A stretch of DNA of 53,277 nt from Plectonema cf. radiosum LEGE 06105 (GTDB lineage Bacteria > Cyanobacteriota > Cyanobacteriia > Cyanobacteriales > Nostocaceae): positions 1-53,277 of the forward strand of contig NZ_JADEWL010000032.1 of NCBI RefSeq assembly GCF_015207665.1. The letters run 5' to 3'. The position numbers and the translations under genes were made by a program. The notes beneath the pieces were generated by a model. The model searched no databases. It was given only the letters and a program-made list of their open reading frames with translations, and was not told the origin of the DNA. How positions within the stretch are numbered: the stretch's first letter is position 1; each line of letters begins with the position of its first letter. This document shows, one piece after another, positions 35,706 through 45,511 of this stretch.

Positions 35706-35762
35706 TATTTTACAATGATTTTTTTGTTTTACCGATATTTATCCTAAAAACCCGACTTCTTT
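35706..35762. repeat. AAGTCGGG repeat, copy 3 (right of vapBC)
   Basis: TTTTACAATGATTTT, TTTTACCGATATTTAT, then CTAAAAACCCGACTTCTTT. It is a direct copy of 34861-34935 with an intact right arm and a missing left arm. Confidence 0.75.
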
Positions 35763-35873
35763 ATTCAAGTAGCACTCCTATTCTGATTGCAATATACCCC
35801 ATTCACTTCAACAAAACTGGCAATCAAGCGATAACTGATCTACTATCAAAAAAACTTTGCTCTGACAACATTA

Positions 35874-36473
35874 ATGAAATGGCTCTACCCCATCCTTAAA
35901 TACGGATCGATCGCCCTATTCACATTTCTCCTAATTCTCCTCGCAACAATTCCGATCAAATTAGCCATTGCATCTTACCAAGCACCCAAACCCCAAGCTA
36001 TTCTCATGCTTGGTGGTGGTTCAGAAAGAGAAAAATTTACCGCGCAATTCGCTCAAAATTACCCAACTCTTGATATTTGGGTTTCTAGCGGTGTTTCCTG
36101 CAAGAAAGCAAACAAGATTTTCGGCGCTGCGGGTATTGCGAAAGAACGAATTCACCTCGATTACCGTGCTGTAGATACGGTCACAAATTTTACTTCCTTA
36201 GTCAAGGATTTTGAAAGACTTAATATCAAACATTTATATATAATCACATCTGAATTTCATCTGCCCAGAGCAATCGCGATCGCCACTATAGTTTTAGGCA
36301 ATCACGGCATAACATATACTCCTGTTGCAGTTCCTTCGCAAGTACCAAAAGAATCATTTCTACACATTTCTCGCGACGTATTTCGTTCTATATTTTGGAT
36401 AATTACAGGTCATACCGGCGCAAGTCTCAATCCCAACCTTCCTTCTAGTGATGGTAGAAAATGCAATAATTAG
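35874..36473 (+). CDS. YdcF/SanA-like (DUF218) membrane-anchored protein
   Basis: The 199-residue protein has one N-terminal membrane segment (residues 12-32, ALFTFLLILLATIPIKLAIA) and a DUF218 domain: AILMLGGGSEREKF, VSSGVS, AVDTVTNFTSL and ITSEFHLPRAIAIA. Family members are linked to envelope or polysaccharide functions, but the reaction is not settled. It stands alone between the toxin pair and tldD. Confidence 0.85.
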   Translation: MKWLYPILKYGSIALFTFLLILLATIPIKLAIASYQAPKPQAILMLGGGSEREKFTAQFAQNYPTLDIWVSSGVSCKKANKIFGAAGIAKERIHLDYRAVDTVTNFTSLVKDFERLNIKHLYIITSEFHLPRAIAIATIVLGNHGITYTPVAVPSQVPKESFLHISRDVFRSIFWIITGHTGASLNPNLPSSDGRKCNN

Positions 36474-36675
36474 AAGATAACCTCTTGATAACTGTTAACT
36501 CTCACCCATCAAAAACTAATCAAAAGCAATACTACCCTTGCTAGAAACTCCAAAAACCCAATAGATATTAGTTAAGATGATACACAGTCCCCTACGGTTT
36601 GCTGTATCTTCTCATATCATAATAAGAACTGCAATAACTAGTTTAAGATAACGCTCCTCAATCAAAAGGTAACTT

Positions 36676-38148
36676 ATGCAAACAAGTACTCTACTTCTTT
36701 CCCAAGAACTTCCCAATTTACAATACTCTTCCACAAAAGAGCATTTTGATGAAACTTGGGCAGCACCTTTATCTACTTTATTAGGTTTGGGACGTGCTGC
36801 TGGCGCTGATTTTATTGAATTCTTCTTGGAGCGCGTCAGCTATATCAGTTGCTTAGCGGAAGAAGACACTATTACTAGTATTACACCCCGTCTTTCTACA
36901 GGTGCGGGAGTGAGAGTATTTCGTGGTAAGGCTGATTGCTACGTCAGCACCAATGATATTTCTTTTACTGGTTTAAAATTAGCTTTGGAAAAAGCTTTGG
37001 CGATTGTTGGGTTAGAATTACCCGTACCGAAGGCTTTTATCCCAGAGATTAATCTGGAATTACTCAGAGATTACGCAACAAAAAGAACCAAAGATGCATG
37101 GCTGCCTTTGTGTGCTTCCATGCGGGAAATGGGAGAAGTGTTACTTGATAGTACTGCTCAACTAAATAAAAAAGCGAGTCACATTCAATCCCGTCGTGCT
37201 TCTTATTTCCGCGATTGGCAAGAAATTTTAGTTGCAGCTAGTGATGGAACTTTTGCTCGTGATATCCGCTTAACTCAATCAGTAGCATTAAGCTTACTCT
37301 GTGCTGATGGAGCGAATCGCAGTTCTATAGCCGAACGTGCCGGTAATACCAGTGACCCCAATTTTCTCAAAACTTGGGATTTTCAGCAAGCGGCGGAGCA
37401 AATCGGTGAATCTGCTGGTAAAATGCTTTATGCTGACTATGTAGAATCGGGTGATTATCCGATTATCATGGCGAATCACTTTGGTGGAGTTATCTTTCAC
37501 GAAGCTTGCGGACATTTACTCGAAACTACTCAAATTGAACGCAATACCACACCTTTTGCTAACAAGAAAGGTGAAAAAATTGCCCATGAAGCCTTAACTG
37601 CTTGGGACGAAGGACGTACTGATAATGCCTTTGGCACCATTGATATGGACGATGAAGGGATGCCAGCCCAAAGAACATTATTAATTGAAAAAGGCGTTCT
37701 CAAAAACTTCTTGGCAGATAGAGCCGGTTCAACACGTACTGGACATCCTCGAACAGGTAGTGGCAGACGGCAGAATTTTACATATGCTGCGGCTAGTCGG
37801 ATGCGAAATACTTACATTGCTACTGGTGAATATTCTACAGATGATTTATTCGCTTCCATTGATAAAGGCATTTACTGTAAGAAAATGGGCGGTGGTAGCG
37901 TTGGGACTACGGGTGAATTTAATTTTGGCGTAGAAGAAGCTTACTTAATTGAAAACGGTAAGATGACTAAGCCTCTAAAAGGAGCTATTCTAATAGGTGA
38001 AGCCCAGGAAATTATGACTAAAATTTCCATGTGTTCCCAAGATTTGTCTTTAGCTCCGGGTTTCTGCGGCTCGGTTAGTGGTAGCATTTATACTACCGTA
38101 GGACAGCCACATATCAAAGTAGATTCAATTACTGTTGGCGGACGTTAG
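36676..38148 (+). CDS. tldD: Metalloprotease TldD
   Basis: TldD forms a heterodimer with TldE/PmbA and degrades unfolded or modified peptides in the cytoplasm. The zinc motif H275-E-A-C-G-H280 is intact, and [19 protein letters not shown] and the C-terminal [14 protein letters not shown] match the family. The length of 490 is usual. The partner gene follows on the same strand after 264 AT-rich bases. AAAAGG precedes the ATG. Confidence 0.95.
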   Translation: MQTSTLLLSQELPNLQYSSTKEHFDETWAAPLSTLLGLGRAAGADFIEFFLERVSYISCLAEEDTITSITPRLSTGAGVRVFRGKADCYVSTNDISFTGLKLALEKALAIVGLELPVPKAFIPEINLELLRDYATKRTKDAWLPLCASMREMGEVLLDSTAQLNKKASHIQSRRASYFRDWQEILVAASDGTFARDIRLTQSVALSLLCADGANRSSIAERAGNTSDPNFLKTWDFQQAAEQIGESAGKMLYADYVESGDYPIIMANHFGGVIFHEACGHLLETTQIERNTTPFANKKGEKIAHEALTAWDEGRTDNAFGTIDMDDEGMPAQRTLLIEKGVLKNFLADRAGSTRTGHPRTGSGRRQNFTYAAASRMRNTYIATGEYSTDDLFASIDKGIYCKKMGGGSVGTTGEFNFGVEEAYLIENGKMTKPLKGAILIGEAQEIMTKISMCSQDLSLAPGFCGSVSGSIYTTVGQPHIKVDSITVGGR

Positions 38149-38412
38149 GGAGTTTTCGATTTTAATTTTTGGATTGTCAAAAAAAAATGATTTTTTGTTG
38201 GGTAACATTTATGCTTGACCCAGCAAAAAATCCGCAATCCAAATTGATCAATTTAATTTATAATTTATATTTTATAATTAAGAATTTAAATTTCAAATTT
38301 AAAAAAATTTCAAATTTAAAATTTATAGTTATAAATCTAAAATTATAAATCCAATTGTAAATTTAAAATCGTTTTCCTTCCTCCGCAGAAATCCCTCTAT
38401 CCAAAATTAACT
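38149..38412. other. AT-rich spacer between tldD and pmbA
   Basis: Made largely of AATTTA/TAAATT-type runs (38240-38360), with many overlapping inverted repeats. No gene or clear promoter could be defined. Confidence 0.4.
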
Positions 38413-39756
38413 ATGCCCAACATACAAGAAATTGCAGCTTCTGCTAAGGAAAGTGCCGAACAACTTGGTATCAAAAAATTTGATATTTACGGTTCTATAG
38501 TAGATTCAACTAGTGTTCAAGTAGATCAAGGAGAGCCGAAGCAAGTTAAAGCCACTAATCTTTCTGGTGTTACCGTCCGAGTCTGGAATGAAGATAATAC
38601 AATGGGTGTGACTAGCACTACGGATGTAGACTCCAAAGGATTAGAATTGGCTTTAAAAACTGCATTTGAAGCAAGTATATTTGGTGTAAAAGAAAATACA
38701 CCTGATTTTAGTCCAGAAGCTAAAGCTGAGATAAACAACGGTAAAACCGATCAGAAAGCAACTCCAGCACCTGTTTCCTCTTTAATAGATAGTTTATTAA
38801 CAGCAGAAAAAGAAGTACTCGCAGGTCATCAAGCGATTAAAGGTGTACCATATAATTCTCTATCCCAAAGAGATTTTGAGCGGTTTTATCTTAACAGTGA
38901 TGGTGCAATGAGGGCCCAATCCCATTCTTTAGCATCAATTTATCTATACAGTAAAACAGAGGAAGAAGGTAGAAAACCTCGTAGTGCTGGTGCTTTTAGA
39001 ATTAGCCATGGAGTAGAAAAATTAGATGTTAACGGCTGTATCAAAGAAACTATAGAGAAAACTATCAGCCACTTGAATTATCGAAAAATTCCCACTGGCA
39101 AGTACATGGTTGTATTCTCTCCGGATGCTTTTTTAAGTTTACTGAGTGCTTTTTCTAACTTATTTAACGCTCAAAGTATTCTTGACAAGCAAAGTTTATC
39201 TACTCCAGATGATTTGGGTAAACAAATTGCTTCTCCTTTGCTTTCGTTATACGATGATGCACTACATCCAGCAAATATTGGTGCAGAAACCTTCGATGGG
39301 GAAGGAACACCCACTCGTCAGGTATCATTAATTGAAAACGGAGTTTTGAAAAATTTTCTCCACAGTGCGGGTACCGCCAAACGGATGAATGCTAAACCAA
39401 CGGGTAATGCTAATATTGGGGCAAAAGTTACCGTTAGTCCTAATTTTTATCACGTTTTTGCGAGTGCAGCACCCGAACAACAATTCAGTTTAGAAACTGC
39501 TGAAAATGTAGTTTTAATTGATGATTTACAAGCACTTCATGCAGGAGTTAAATCTTTACAAGGTTCATTTTCTTTACCTTTTGATGGTTGGTTGATCAAT
39601 AAAGGAGAAAAAACCAGTATTGATTCAGCAACTGTTGCTGGTGATTTTCTAGAACTTCTTAAATCAATTGTTTTTGTAGAGAAGGAAGTAGAATTAACTC
39701 CGGGAGGAGTTTGTCCCCGTATTTGGGTTGAGGGTTTGTCAATTACCGGAGAATAA
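38413..39756 (+). CDS. pmbA: TldE/PmbA, partner of TldD
   Basis: The 447-residue protein is homologous to TldD but lacks the HExxxH zinc motif, as expected of the non-catalytic partner. Family features: DQGEPKQVKATNLSGVTVRV, GTPTRQVSLIENGVLKNFLH and FDGWLINKGEKTSIDSATVA. The N-terminal IQEIAASAKESAEQLGIKKF is typical. It pairs with the preceding tldD. Confidence 0.93.
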   Translation: MPNIQEIAASAKESAEQLGIKKFDIYGSIVDSTSVQVDQGEPKQVKATNLSGVTVRVWNEDNTMGVTSTTDVDSKGLELALKTAFEASIFGVKENTPDFSPEAKAEINNGKTDQKATPAPVSSLIDSLLTAEKEVLAGHQAIKGVPYNSLSQRDFERFYLNSDGAMRAQSHSLASIYLYSKTEEEGRKPRSAGAFRISHGVEKLDVNGCIKETIEKTISHLNYRKIPTGKYMVVFSPDAFLSLLSAFSNLFNAQSILDKQSLSTPDDLGKQIASPLLSLYDDALHPANIGAETFDGEGTPTRQVSLIENGVLKNFLHSAGTAKRMNAKPTGNANIGAKVTVSPNFYHVFASAAPEQQFSLETAENVVLIDDLQALHAGVKSLQGSFSLPFDGWLINKGEKTSIDSATVAGDFLELLKSIVFVEKEVELTPGGVCPRIWVEGLSITGE

Positions 39757-39781
39757 AACACAATTATATTTCGTAAACTAT

Positions 39782-39885
39782 AGAAGTCGAGTTTTTAGCT
39801 TTAATATCTGTAACAACAGATAATTTTTGTAAAAACCCGACTTCTTTTTTAACCAAAAGACGTTGCATTGCAACGTCTCTACATA
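39782..39885. repeat. Two dispersed hairpin repeats side by side
   Basis: 39782-39847: GAAGTCGAGTTTTTA and TAAAAACCCGACTTC form a long stem around an inner hairpin (ATCTGTAACAACAGAT). 39858-39878: AGACGTTGC-ATT-GCAACGTCT. The same two families also stand together at 18098 and 18281. They lie between convergent pmbA and the pentapeptide gene and could serve as terminator. Confidence 0.75.
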
Positions 39886-39911
39886 AATGTTATTCGTAGT
39901 AATTTAAAACT

Positions 39912-40388
39912 TTATTCTTCTTCTACTGATTCTCCACCAACACCAATTGAAGTATCAAATATGTCCGCACCACTCAAATTTGCACCAATTAATGTAGCGT
40001 CTTCTAATTGAGCGCTATAAAGTTGGGAATCACTCAAATTCGCATTTGTCAAATCAGCTTTATTCAATGTCGTACTATTAATAAAAGCACCAGATAAATT
40101 TGCACCTTGCAAATCAGCACCTGTTAAATCAGCACCTTCTAAATTAGCTTCTTCAAGATTTGCACCTGTTAAATTGGCGTTTCTTAAATCAACACCAATT
40201 AAATGAGCGCCTCTGAGATTAGCACCTCTTAAATCGCAAGCAAAACATTCTCCTGTTCGACTTAATCGTAATACTTGTCGTAATACCTGTGTAGAGACAG
40301 GTGCTTCGGCTTTAGCTGGAGCGCTTAAAAACATTGTAGTTAAAGCTGCTGCCGCTGCAATTATTTTAGTTTTCATATTAGTTTTCAT
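39912..40388 (-). CDS. Secreted pentapeptide-repeat protein
   Basis: The 158-residue protein has a signal peptide (after KTKII, cleavage near AKA-EA) and about 15 pentapeptide repeats A(N/D)LxX between residues 48 and 148, e.g. ANLTGANLEEANLEGADLTG. These fold as a right-handed quadrilateral beta-helix. Two cysteines (FACD) stand just before the repeats. Probably periplasmic or lumenal; function unknown. The ATG at 40388 has GGAGG nine bases upstream; another methionine lies at residue 5. Confidence 0.88.
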   Translation of the reverse strand: MKTNMKTKIIAAAAALTTMFLSAPAKAEAPVSTQVLRQVLRLSRTGECFACDLRGANLRGAHLIGVDLRNANLTGANLEEANLEGADLTGADLQGANLSGAFINSTTLNKADLTNANLSDSQLYSAQLEDATLIGANLSGADIFDTSIGVGGESVEEE

Positions 40389-41482
40389 ACTTTAATTCCT
40401 CCACCACTCAGCAATTATTTTCGATTTTCAGTTATATCTACAAAACATATTTGGATTTTCCTGAAATCATCAATAATTGTTGCCAAACTCTTTGTTTAAT
40501 CAACTGTTTACATCATCACTCAAATGAATCGTAATGTCTTCATCCTAACGATTGAAATCTCAGGGATGAATACTTGGTTTTGCCTTTTTTATATTTATTA
40601 AATAAAAAATTAAATCATAAATTAAACAATAAAAACCCTTTCCACCTGCATCAATAAAATGGAGCATCAAGACGAATTAACCGCAAAAATCCCAAATTAC
40701 TCACAAAATCCTCATTTATCGCTGATTACTGCTAAATTTGACCTCACTGCTGTTCTTACAATCCGAAACTCTATCCCTAGGTATAAAAAGAACTTCTTAA
40801 GATGCTCAACGCCATCAAAGTTTTGTAAAGTTTTGTAAAAGTTACACAATACCCTTGAAAAAGAAAATTTTGTCAGAAGCAAAAGTCACTATTAGATACC
40901 AAATACGACAAAAATACTGACGTTTTATGAAAATGCGTCGAAGATAACATCAAATAAAGTTAAATTATTGTAAGTCTAAAGATAGATAGATCGTAATTCC
41001 GTGCTTGAGAACTTAAACTATTAAATTGGAACTATTTTTATTTAAAATGCGTATTTTAGATATAACCAAGTCGGATTTTATGGCTGGAGGTATAAATCAA
41101 CGCTTAATTGTCAAGTATTAGAGATTTAGTATGGAAGTCAAAAACTGGTACCGTCATATCAGTTGTTGCTGATCAAAGAGCAGTTTTCCGAATACTAATT
41201 GAATTTTCTTGCCTATAGACTTAACTCAATGTATACAGTAGAGGGTTCAAAGCTTAATCATAGTCTTCGGAGGCTGTTCTAGTTTCGGATTGCACAAACA
41301 TTTATTTCGGTGGTAGTTAAAAGAGTAACGAAAATTGAAAATGAGATAACCGCAATTAATCTCTAAAAATGATGTATAGTTTACTCTACTTACCTGCGTA
41401 CAATCGCGATTCCGCTAAAATAACTAGGACATATCCGTCAAAACTCAACACAGCTTGAAAAGCGTTTAAATAAACGACACTC
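40389..41482. other. Long intergenic region without recognised gene
   Basis: More than 1 kb between divergent genes. No open frame is convincing; the longest candidate (from 40661, about 58 codons) has no family resemblance. There are tandem AGTTTTGTAA copies near 40820 and a hairpin ATCAG-TTGTTG-CTGAT near 41157. It presumably holds promoters for both neighbours. Confidence 0.4.
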
Positions 41483-42538
41483 ATGAATCAACTTAGCAAT
41501 GGTTTCACCATATTCCTTAGCCTATTAGTAGAGGCAATACCTTTTTTATTGCTAGGAGTTTTGTTCTCTAGTATGCTGCTATTTTTCGTCGATGAGCGTA
41601 CATTGCTGGAAAAAGCTCCCAAAAATCCCCTACTTGGAGCTTTGGCTGGTAGTATGATCGGCTTTTTGTTTCCAGTGTGCGAATGCGGTAACGTACCTGT
41701 AGCGCGACGATTATTAGTGCAGGGAGCGCCGACATCTATGGCAATTGGTTTTTTGCTCGCAGCACCGACAATTAACCCGATTGTCATTTGGGCAACATGG
41801 ATTGCATTTCGCGATCAGCCAGAAATCGTTGTATTAAGGGTAGTCTTATCTTTACTAATCGCTGTAATTATTGGCTACGTTTTTAGCTTTCAAAAAGACT
41901 TAAGCCCCATTGTTCAACCAACAATTGCTCGTTATTTAAAATTTAATCAACCCCGAAAAGCCGAACCTAAAGAAGTTTTGCAACTTTCTGGCTTAGAAAC
42001 ACAAACAGCGATACCAACTTTGCTCAAACCGGGTACTTATTTACTCGGTGGAAAACTCGGTCAAACCAGGCGGATGGAAACTATGGGGATGTCCGCTGCG
42101 ATCGCAACTTCTGCACCAACTAAACCTCTAGCCGATAAAATGCGACTAGTTGTAGATAATACAATACAAGAATTACGAGAATTGAGTGCCATACTCGTTC
42201 TAGGAAGTGCGATCGCCGCTGCGATTCAAGTATTAGCACCCCGCGACTTGATTCTGAGTTTGGGTGCAGGTCCAGTTAGCTCCGTAATTACAATGCTCAT
42301 ACTTGCTGCGGTTGTGTCGATTTGTTCCACAGTCGATTCCTTCTTTGCTTTATCTTTTGCTTCGGCTTTTACTAGCGGTTCGCTATTAGCATTTTTAGTT
42401 TTTGGTCCAATGATTGACCTCAAAGGTATTGGTTTAATGCTAACAATTTTTAAACCAAAAGCAGTTTTTTATCTGTTTGCACTAGCAGCACAATTAGCGT
42501 TTCTGTTCTGCTTAATAATCAATCTACATTTTATTTAA
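41483..42538 (+). CDS. Permease of the DUF318/ArsP_1 family
   Basis: The 351-residue protein has about eight membrane segments. The family signature PVCECGNVPVARRLL with a CxC is present early, followed by GAPTSMAIGFLLAAPTINP, and repeated in the second half as CSTVDSFFALSFASAF. The substrate is unknown; related permeases are linked to metal or organo-arsenic transport. The next gene encodes the usual TIGR03943 partner, supporting a two-part transporter. The start has no obvious Shine-Dalgarno. Confidence 0.88.
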   Translation: MNQLSNGFTIFLSLLVEAIPFLLLGVLFSSMLLFFVDERTLLEKAPKNPLLGALAGSMIGFLFPVCECGNVPVARRLLVQGAPTSMAIGFLLAAPTINPIVIWATWIAFRDQPEIVVLRVVLSLLIAVIIGYVFSFQKDLSPIVQPTIARYLKFNQPRKAEPKEVLQLSGLETQTAIPTLLKPGTYLLGGKLGQTRRMETMGMSAAIATSAPTKPLADKMRLVVDNTIQELRELSAILVLGSAIAAAIQVLAPRDLILSLGAGPVSSVITMLILAAVVSICSTVDSFFALSFASAFTSGSLLAFLVFGPMIDLKGIGLMLTIFKPKAVFYLFALAAQLAFLFCLIINLHFI

Positions 42539-42702
42539 AAAAATAAATATTCATCGCTTTGATTAATTAATGGAGTATTAAAAAAGTCCAATGTAATTTA
42601 TTTACAGCATTTCGATATTAGGGTAGCTTTCGAGTAAATTTGTTCCCATTGATGTTCCGAGCGCAACAGTCTTCGCCTCTTCACACCCATAAATAACAAG
42701 CA

Positions 42703-43479
42703 ATGAGTTCAAGAAAACAACGCCGATCAAAAATCTTAAATAATTTACTTCCTTGGCTAGATGTAATCGCCATTGTAGCCTGGGGATTTTTAATGTTGAA
42801 ATATTGGCTAACCCAAGAATTGTATTTACTTATTCATCCCAACTATTTCGCATTAGTTGTTGTAGCCGGTATCGTATTAGTAATTATTGGAATTGCCAAA
42901 GGAGTAGAGCTTTTACGACGACCTGGGGTTGCTGCAAACGTTCAGCACATGAACTTAATACCTCCTCGTTTGGGCAGTATTTTATTAATAGCAGTAGCAA
43001 TTGTCGGTTTTGTTGTTGCACCCCCAGTTTTTGCCAGCGACAAAGCATTACAAAAAGGTGTAACCGACTTATCAACAGGAAATTCTCGTCTTCAGCCCCA
43101 GTCATTTCGTGCTTCCATTCGTCCTGAAGAACGTTCCTTAGTAGATTGGTCACGAACACTAAGCGTTTATCCCGAACCTGATGCATATACTGGACAAAAA
43201 GCAAAGGTGACAGGATTTGTCATATATCCACCAGATTTAAGTAATGAATATTTATTTTTAGCAAGATTCGTGCTAACTTGCTGTGCCGCAGATGCTTATC
43301 CAGTAGGTTTACCCATCAAACTACCACAAGGTCAAACAAGAGAACAATTTAAAAAAGATAGTTGGCTAGAAATTGAAGGGAAAATGGCCACAGAAACTCT
43401 TTCTGGAAAACGCCAATTAACAGTTATTTCTAATTCTGTAAAACCAATTTCTCGTCCGAAAAATCCTTACAGTTATTAA
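42703..43479 (+). CDS. TIGR03943/DUF1980 partner of the permease
   Basis: The 258-residue protein has three hydrophobic segments in its first half (near 18-32, 42-66 and 88-110) and a soluble C-terminal domain with the conserved LTCCAADAYPVGLP, a possible metal-binding CC pair. Genes of this family regularly follow DUF318 permeases, as here. The function of the pair is not established. Confidence 0.88.
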   Translation: MSSRKQRRSKILNNLLPWLDVIAIVAWGFLMLKYWLTQELYLLIHPNYFALVVVAGIVLVIIGIAKGVELLRRPGVAANVQHMNLIPPRLGSILLIAVAIVGFVVAPPVFASDKALQKGVTDLSTGNSRLQPQSFRASIRPEERSLVDWSRTLSVYPEPDAYTGQKAKVTGFVIYPPDLSNEYLFLARFVLTCCAADAYPVGLPIKLPQGQTREQFKKDSWLEIEGKMATETLSGKRQLTVISNSVKPISRPKNPYSY

Positions 43480-43484
43480 ATAGT

Positions 43485-43550
43485 AGTTCATAGTTAGTAG
43501 TAATTTTAACAACTGTCAACTGTCCCCTGTCAACTATCAACTATCCACCA
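43485..43550. repeat. STRR up to a start codon
   Basis: TAGTTAG/CAACTGT/CAACTAT-type heptamers end three bases before the ATG of the next gene; no Shine-Dalgarno. Confidence 0.8.
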
Positions 43551-45044
43551 ATGACAACAAATAAGACATTTATTCAACCATTAGACCGAGTTGCTCTAGG
43601 GCTAATATTAGCGTTAACCGTATTAATTGGATTGATCATATTGCAAGGTGATGGGGTTAAACCAAGCGTCCGCAACTTTAGCTGGGAAAATTCCAAAATT
43701 GGAGCGGATGATATATCTTTTAACCTTAATTTTAGCCGTCCCATGGACATTCAAAGCGTAGAAAAAAATTTGAAAATCCAACCACCTTTAGCGGGAAAAA
43801 TCAGCTGGTCAGGACGAAGAATGGCTTATACGCTTTTGACACCAGCTCCCTATGGAGAACGGTATACAGTAGAATTACAGGGTGCTAAAGATAAATTTTC
43901 TGCTGCGAGGGGAGAAGAAAAATTTATCCAGCCATTTGTAGGTACTTTTCGCTCTCGCGATCGCGTTATCCTTTATCTTGGTATTGAGAAAGAAGAAACA
44001 GGAAGATTAGTTCTCTACAACTTAACCCAAGAACAAAAAACATTACTCACTCCTAAAGACTTGGTGGTATTGGATTTTGAAGCATTTCCGGATGGAGAAA
44101 GAGTTTTATTCTCTGCTCATAGTGCAAATAACCAAGATATTTTATCGGCTCAACTATATACAGTCACTACGGGTATTTCTGGAGAAACAGAACAAAACAC
44201 AAAACCACCAGCTAAGGTTGATTTAGTTTTAGATAGTAAAGAATATCAAATTCTCAAATTTGACTTATCTCCTGACGGTAAAACTATAGTTTTACAAAGA
44301 GCGCATAAAAACAATCCGAGTGATTTTGGACTGTGGTTTTTCCCAATGGGGGATAAGGGAAAACAAGATCAACCCAAACTCATTAAAAACGAACAACCAG
44401 CAGGAGATTTTTTAATTACTCCAGATAGTCAAGCTGTAGCAGTTGCTCAAGGTCAAGGAACAGCCATATTACCGATACAAACAGACGCTAGCAAACCCCT
44501 AGATTTTCTTCCACAATTTGGTTTACTGCAAGCTTTTTCAAAAGATGGCTCTCAAGCGGTTTTAGTCAAATTCAACACCGATTACACGCGAGATTTGTTT
44601 TTAGTCACCAATCAAGGTACCCAAAAACAATTAATCAAAACTACAGGTTCCATTATTAAATGCGAATTTGACCCAGCTTCACCTAATCTTTATTGTTTGT
44701 TAACCCAGTTATTACCGGGAGAAAGCTATGAAGAACAACCATACTTGGTAGCAATTAATCTGAAAACCGGACAGCAGAAGCCATTATTAGTATTGCCTCC
44801 CGACAAACGAGAATTACAAATGAGTTTATCTGCCGATGGTTTGGGGTTATTATTCGACCAAGTAGTATCAATCACAGATACCAGTAGTTCAGTACGAGGC
44901 AAAGTTTTAAAAACACAAGACGGACAGGAAATTAGTACAAGCAGCTTATGGTTAATGCCCTTATTACCCGTTGGCGAGAATAATGTTAATGCACAACCAG
45001 AAGAACTTCCTTTAATCGGTTTTCATCCCCGCTGGCTTCCTTGA
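43551..45044 (+). CDS. Membrane-anchored protein with Ig-like and beta-propeller parts
   Basis: The 497-residue protein has an N-terminal membrane anchor (residues 14-32, LGLILALTVLIGLIILQ), then a bacterial Ig-like (Big_5-type) domain with FNLNFSRPMDIQSVEKNLKI (about 50-125), then TolB/WD-like repeats (FDLSPDGKTIVLQR, ITPDSQAVAVAQGQ, LSADGLGLLF). It probably faces the periplasm. No enzyme motif is visible. It follows the DUF1980 gene on the same strand and may belong with that transporter. Confidence 0.75.
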   Translation: MTTNKTFIQPLDRVALGLILALTVLIGLIILQGDGVKPSVRNFSWENSKIGADDISFNLNFSRPMDIQSVEKNLKIQPPLAGKISWSGRRMAYTLLTPAPYGERYTVELQGAKDKFSAARGEEKFIQPFVGTFRSRDRVILYLGIEKEETGRLVLYNLTQEQKTLLTPKDLVVLDFEAFPDGERVLFSAHSANNQDILSAQLYTVTTGISGETEQNTKPPAKVDLVLDSKEYQILKFDLSPDGKTIVLQRAHKNNPSDFGLWFFPMGDKGKQDQPKLIKNEQPAGDFLITPDSQAVAVAQGQGTAILPIQTDASKPLDFLPQFGLLQAFSKDGSQAVLVKFNTDYTRDLFLVTNQGTQKQLIKTTGSIIKCEFDPASPNLYCLLTQLLPGESYEEQPYLVAINLKTGQQKPLLVLPPDKRELQMSLSADGLGLLFDQVVSITDTSSSVRGKVLKTQDGQEISTSSLWLMPLLPVGENNVNAQPEELPLIGFHPRWLP

Positions 45045-45511
45045 ATCAGTTAACAGTTAACAGTTAACAGTTAACAGTTATCAGTTGCCTCTTGCCTTTT
45101 ACCTCTTACCTCTTGCCTATCCCCCATCCCACCAAATCTTTCCTTGTTACGATTATTACTTGCTGAGAGGGGGGAGTCATTTGCTACATTAGGAGACAGC
45201 GCGCGGTCTTAACAGCTACTCTCGTGGGTTCCGATCAGAAACTGCTGTTAGTGCTGTATCTTCGGGAGGGTGAATTCATTAAAAATCGCTGTCGTGTAAA
45301 ATTGCTTGGGGTTGTATGGAGTTTATTAAATTTTTTCAAATGGTATTTTTTGCGCTGAAACCCGGAAAAACGACAAATTACTGTTACTGAATAACTTATA
45401 TCGGGGAAAGTATCTCTTGCCTTAAAGGGAAGATTTTGTTAAGACAGCATACATAAATGAATAATTATACCGTAGTGTCTGCTTTTAATCGAAGCTGGTG
45501 GGTGAAGAGTA
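45045..45511. promoter_or_regulatory. STRRs followed by a possible structured leader
   Basis: CAGTTAA and CCTCTTG/CCTCTTA repeats run at 45046-45120. At about 45155-45285 the base composition becomes GC-richer, and TAACAGC pairs with GCTGTTA across about 28 bases, followed by TCTTCGGGAGGGTGAA. This could be a 5' leader or small RNA before the coiled-coil gene; no known family was recognised. Confidence 0.35.

Noticed and set aside
40661-40840. Frame of about 58 codons in the long intergenic region
   Set aside because: No ribosome binding site, unusual composition and no family resemblance.
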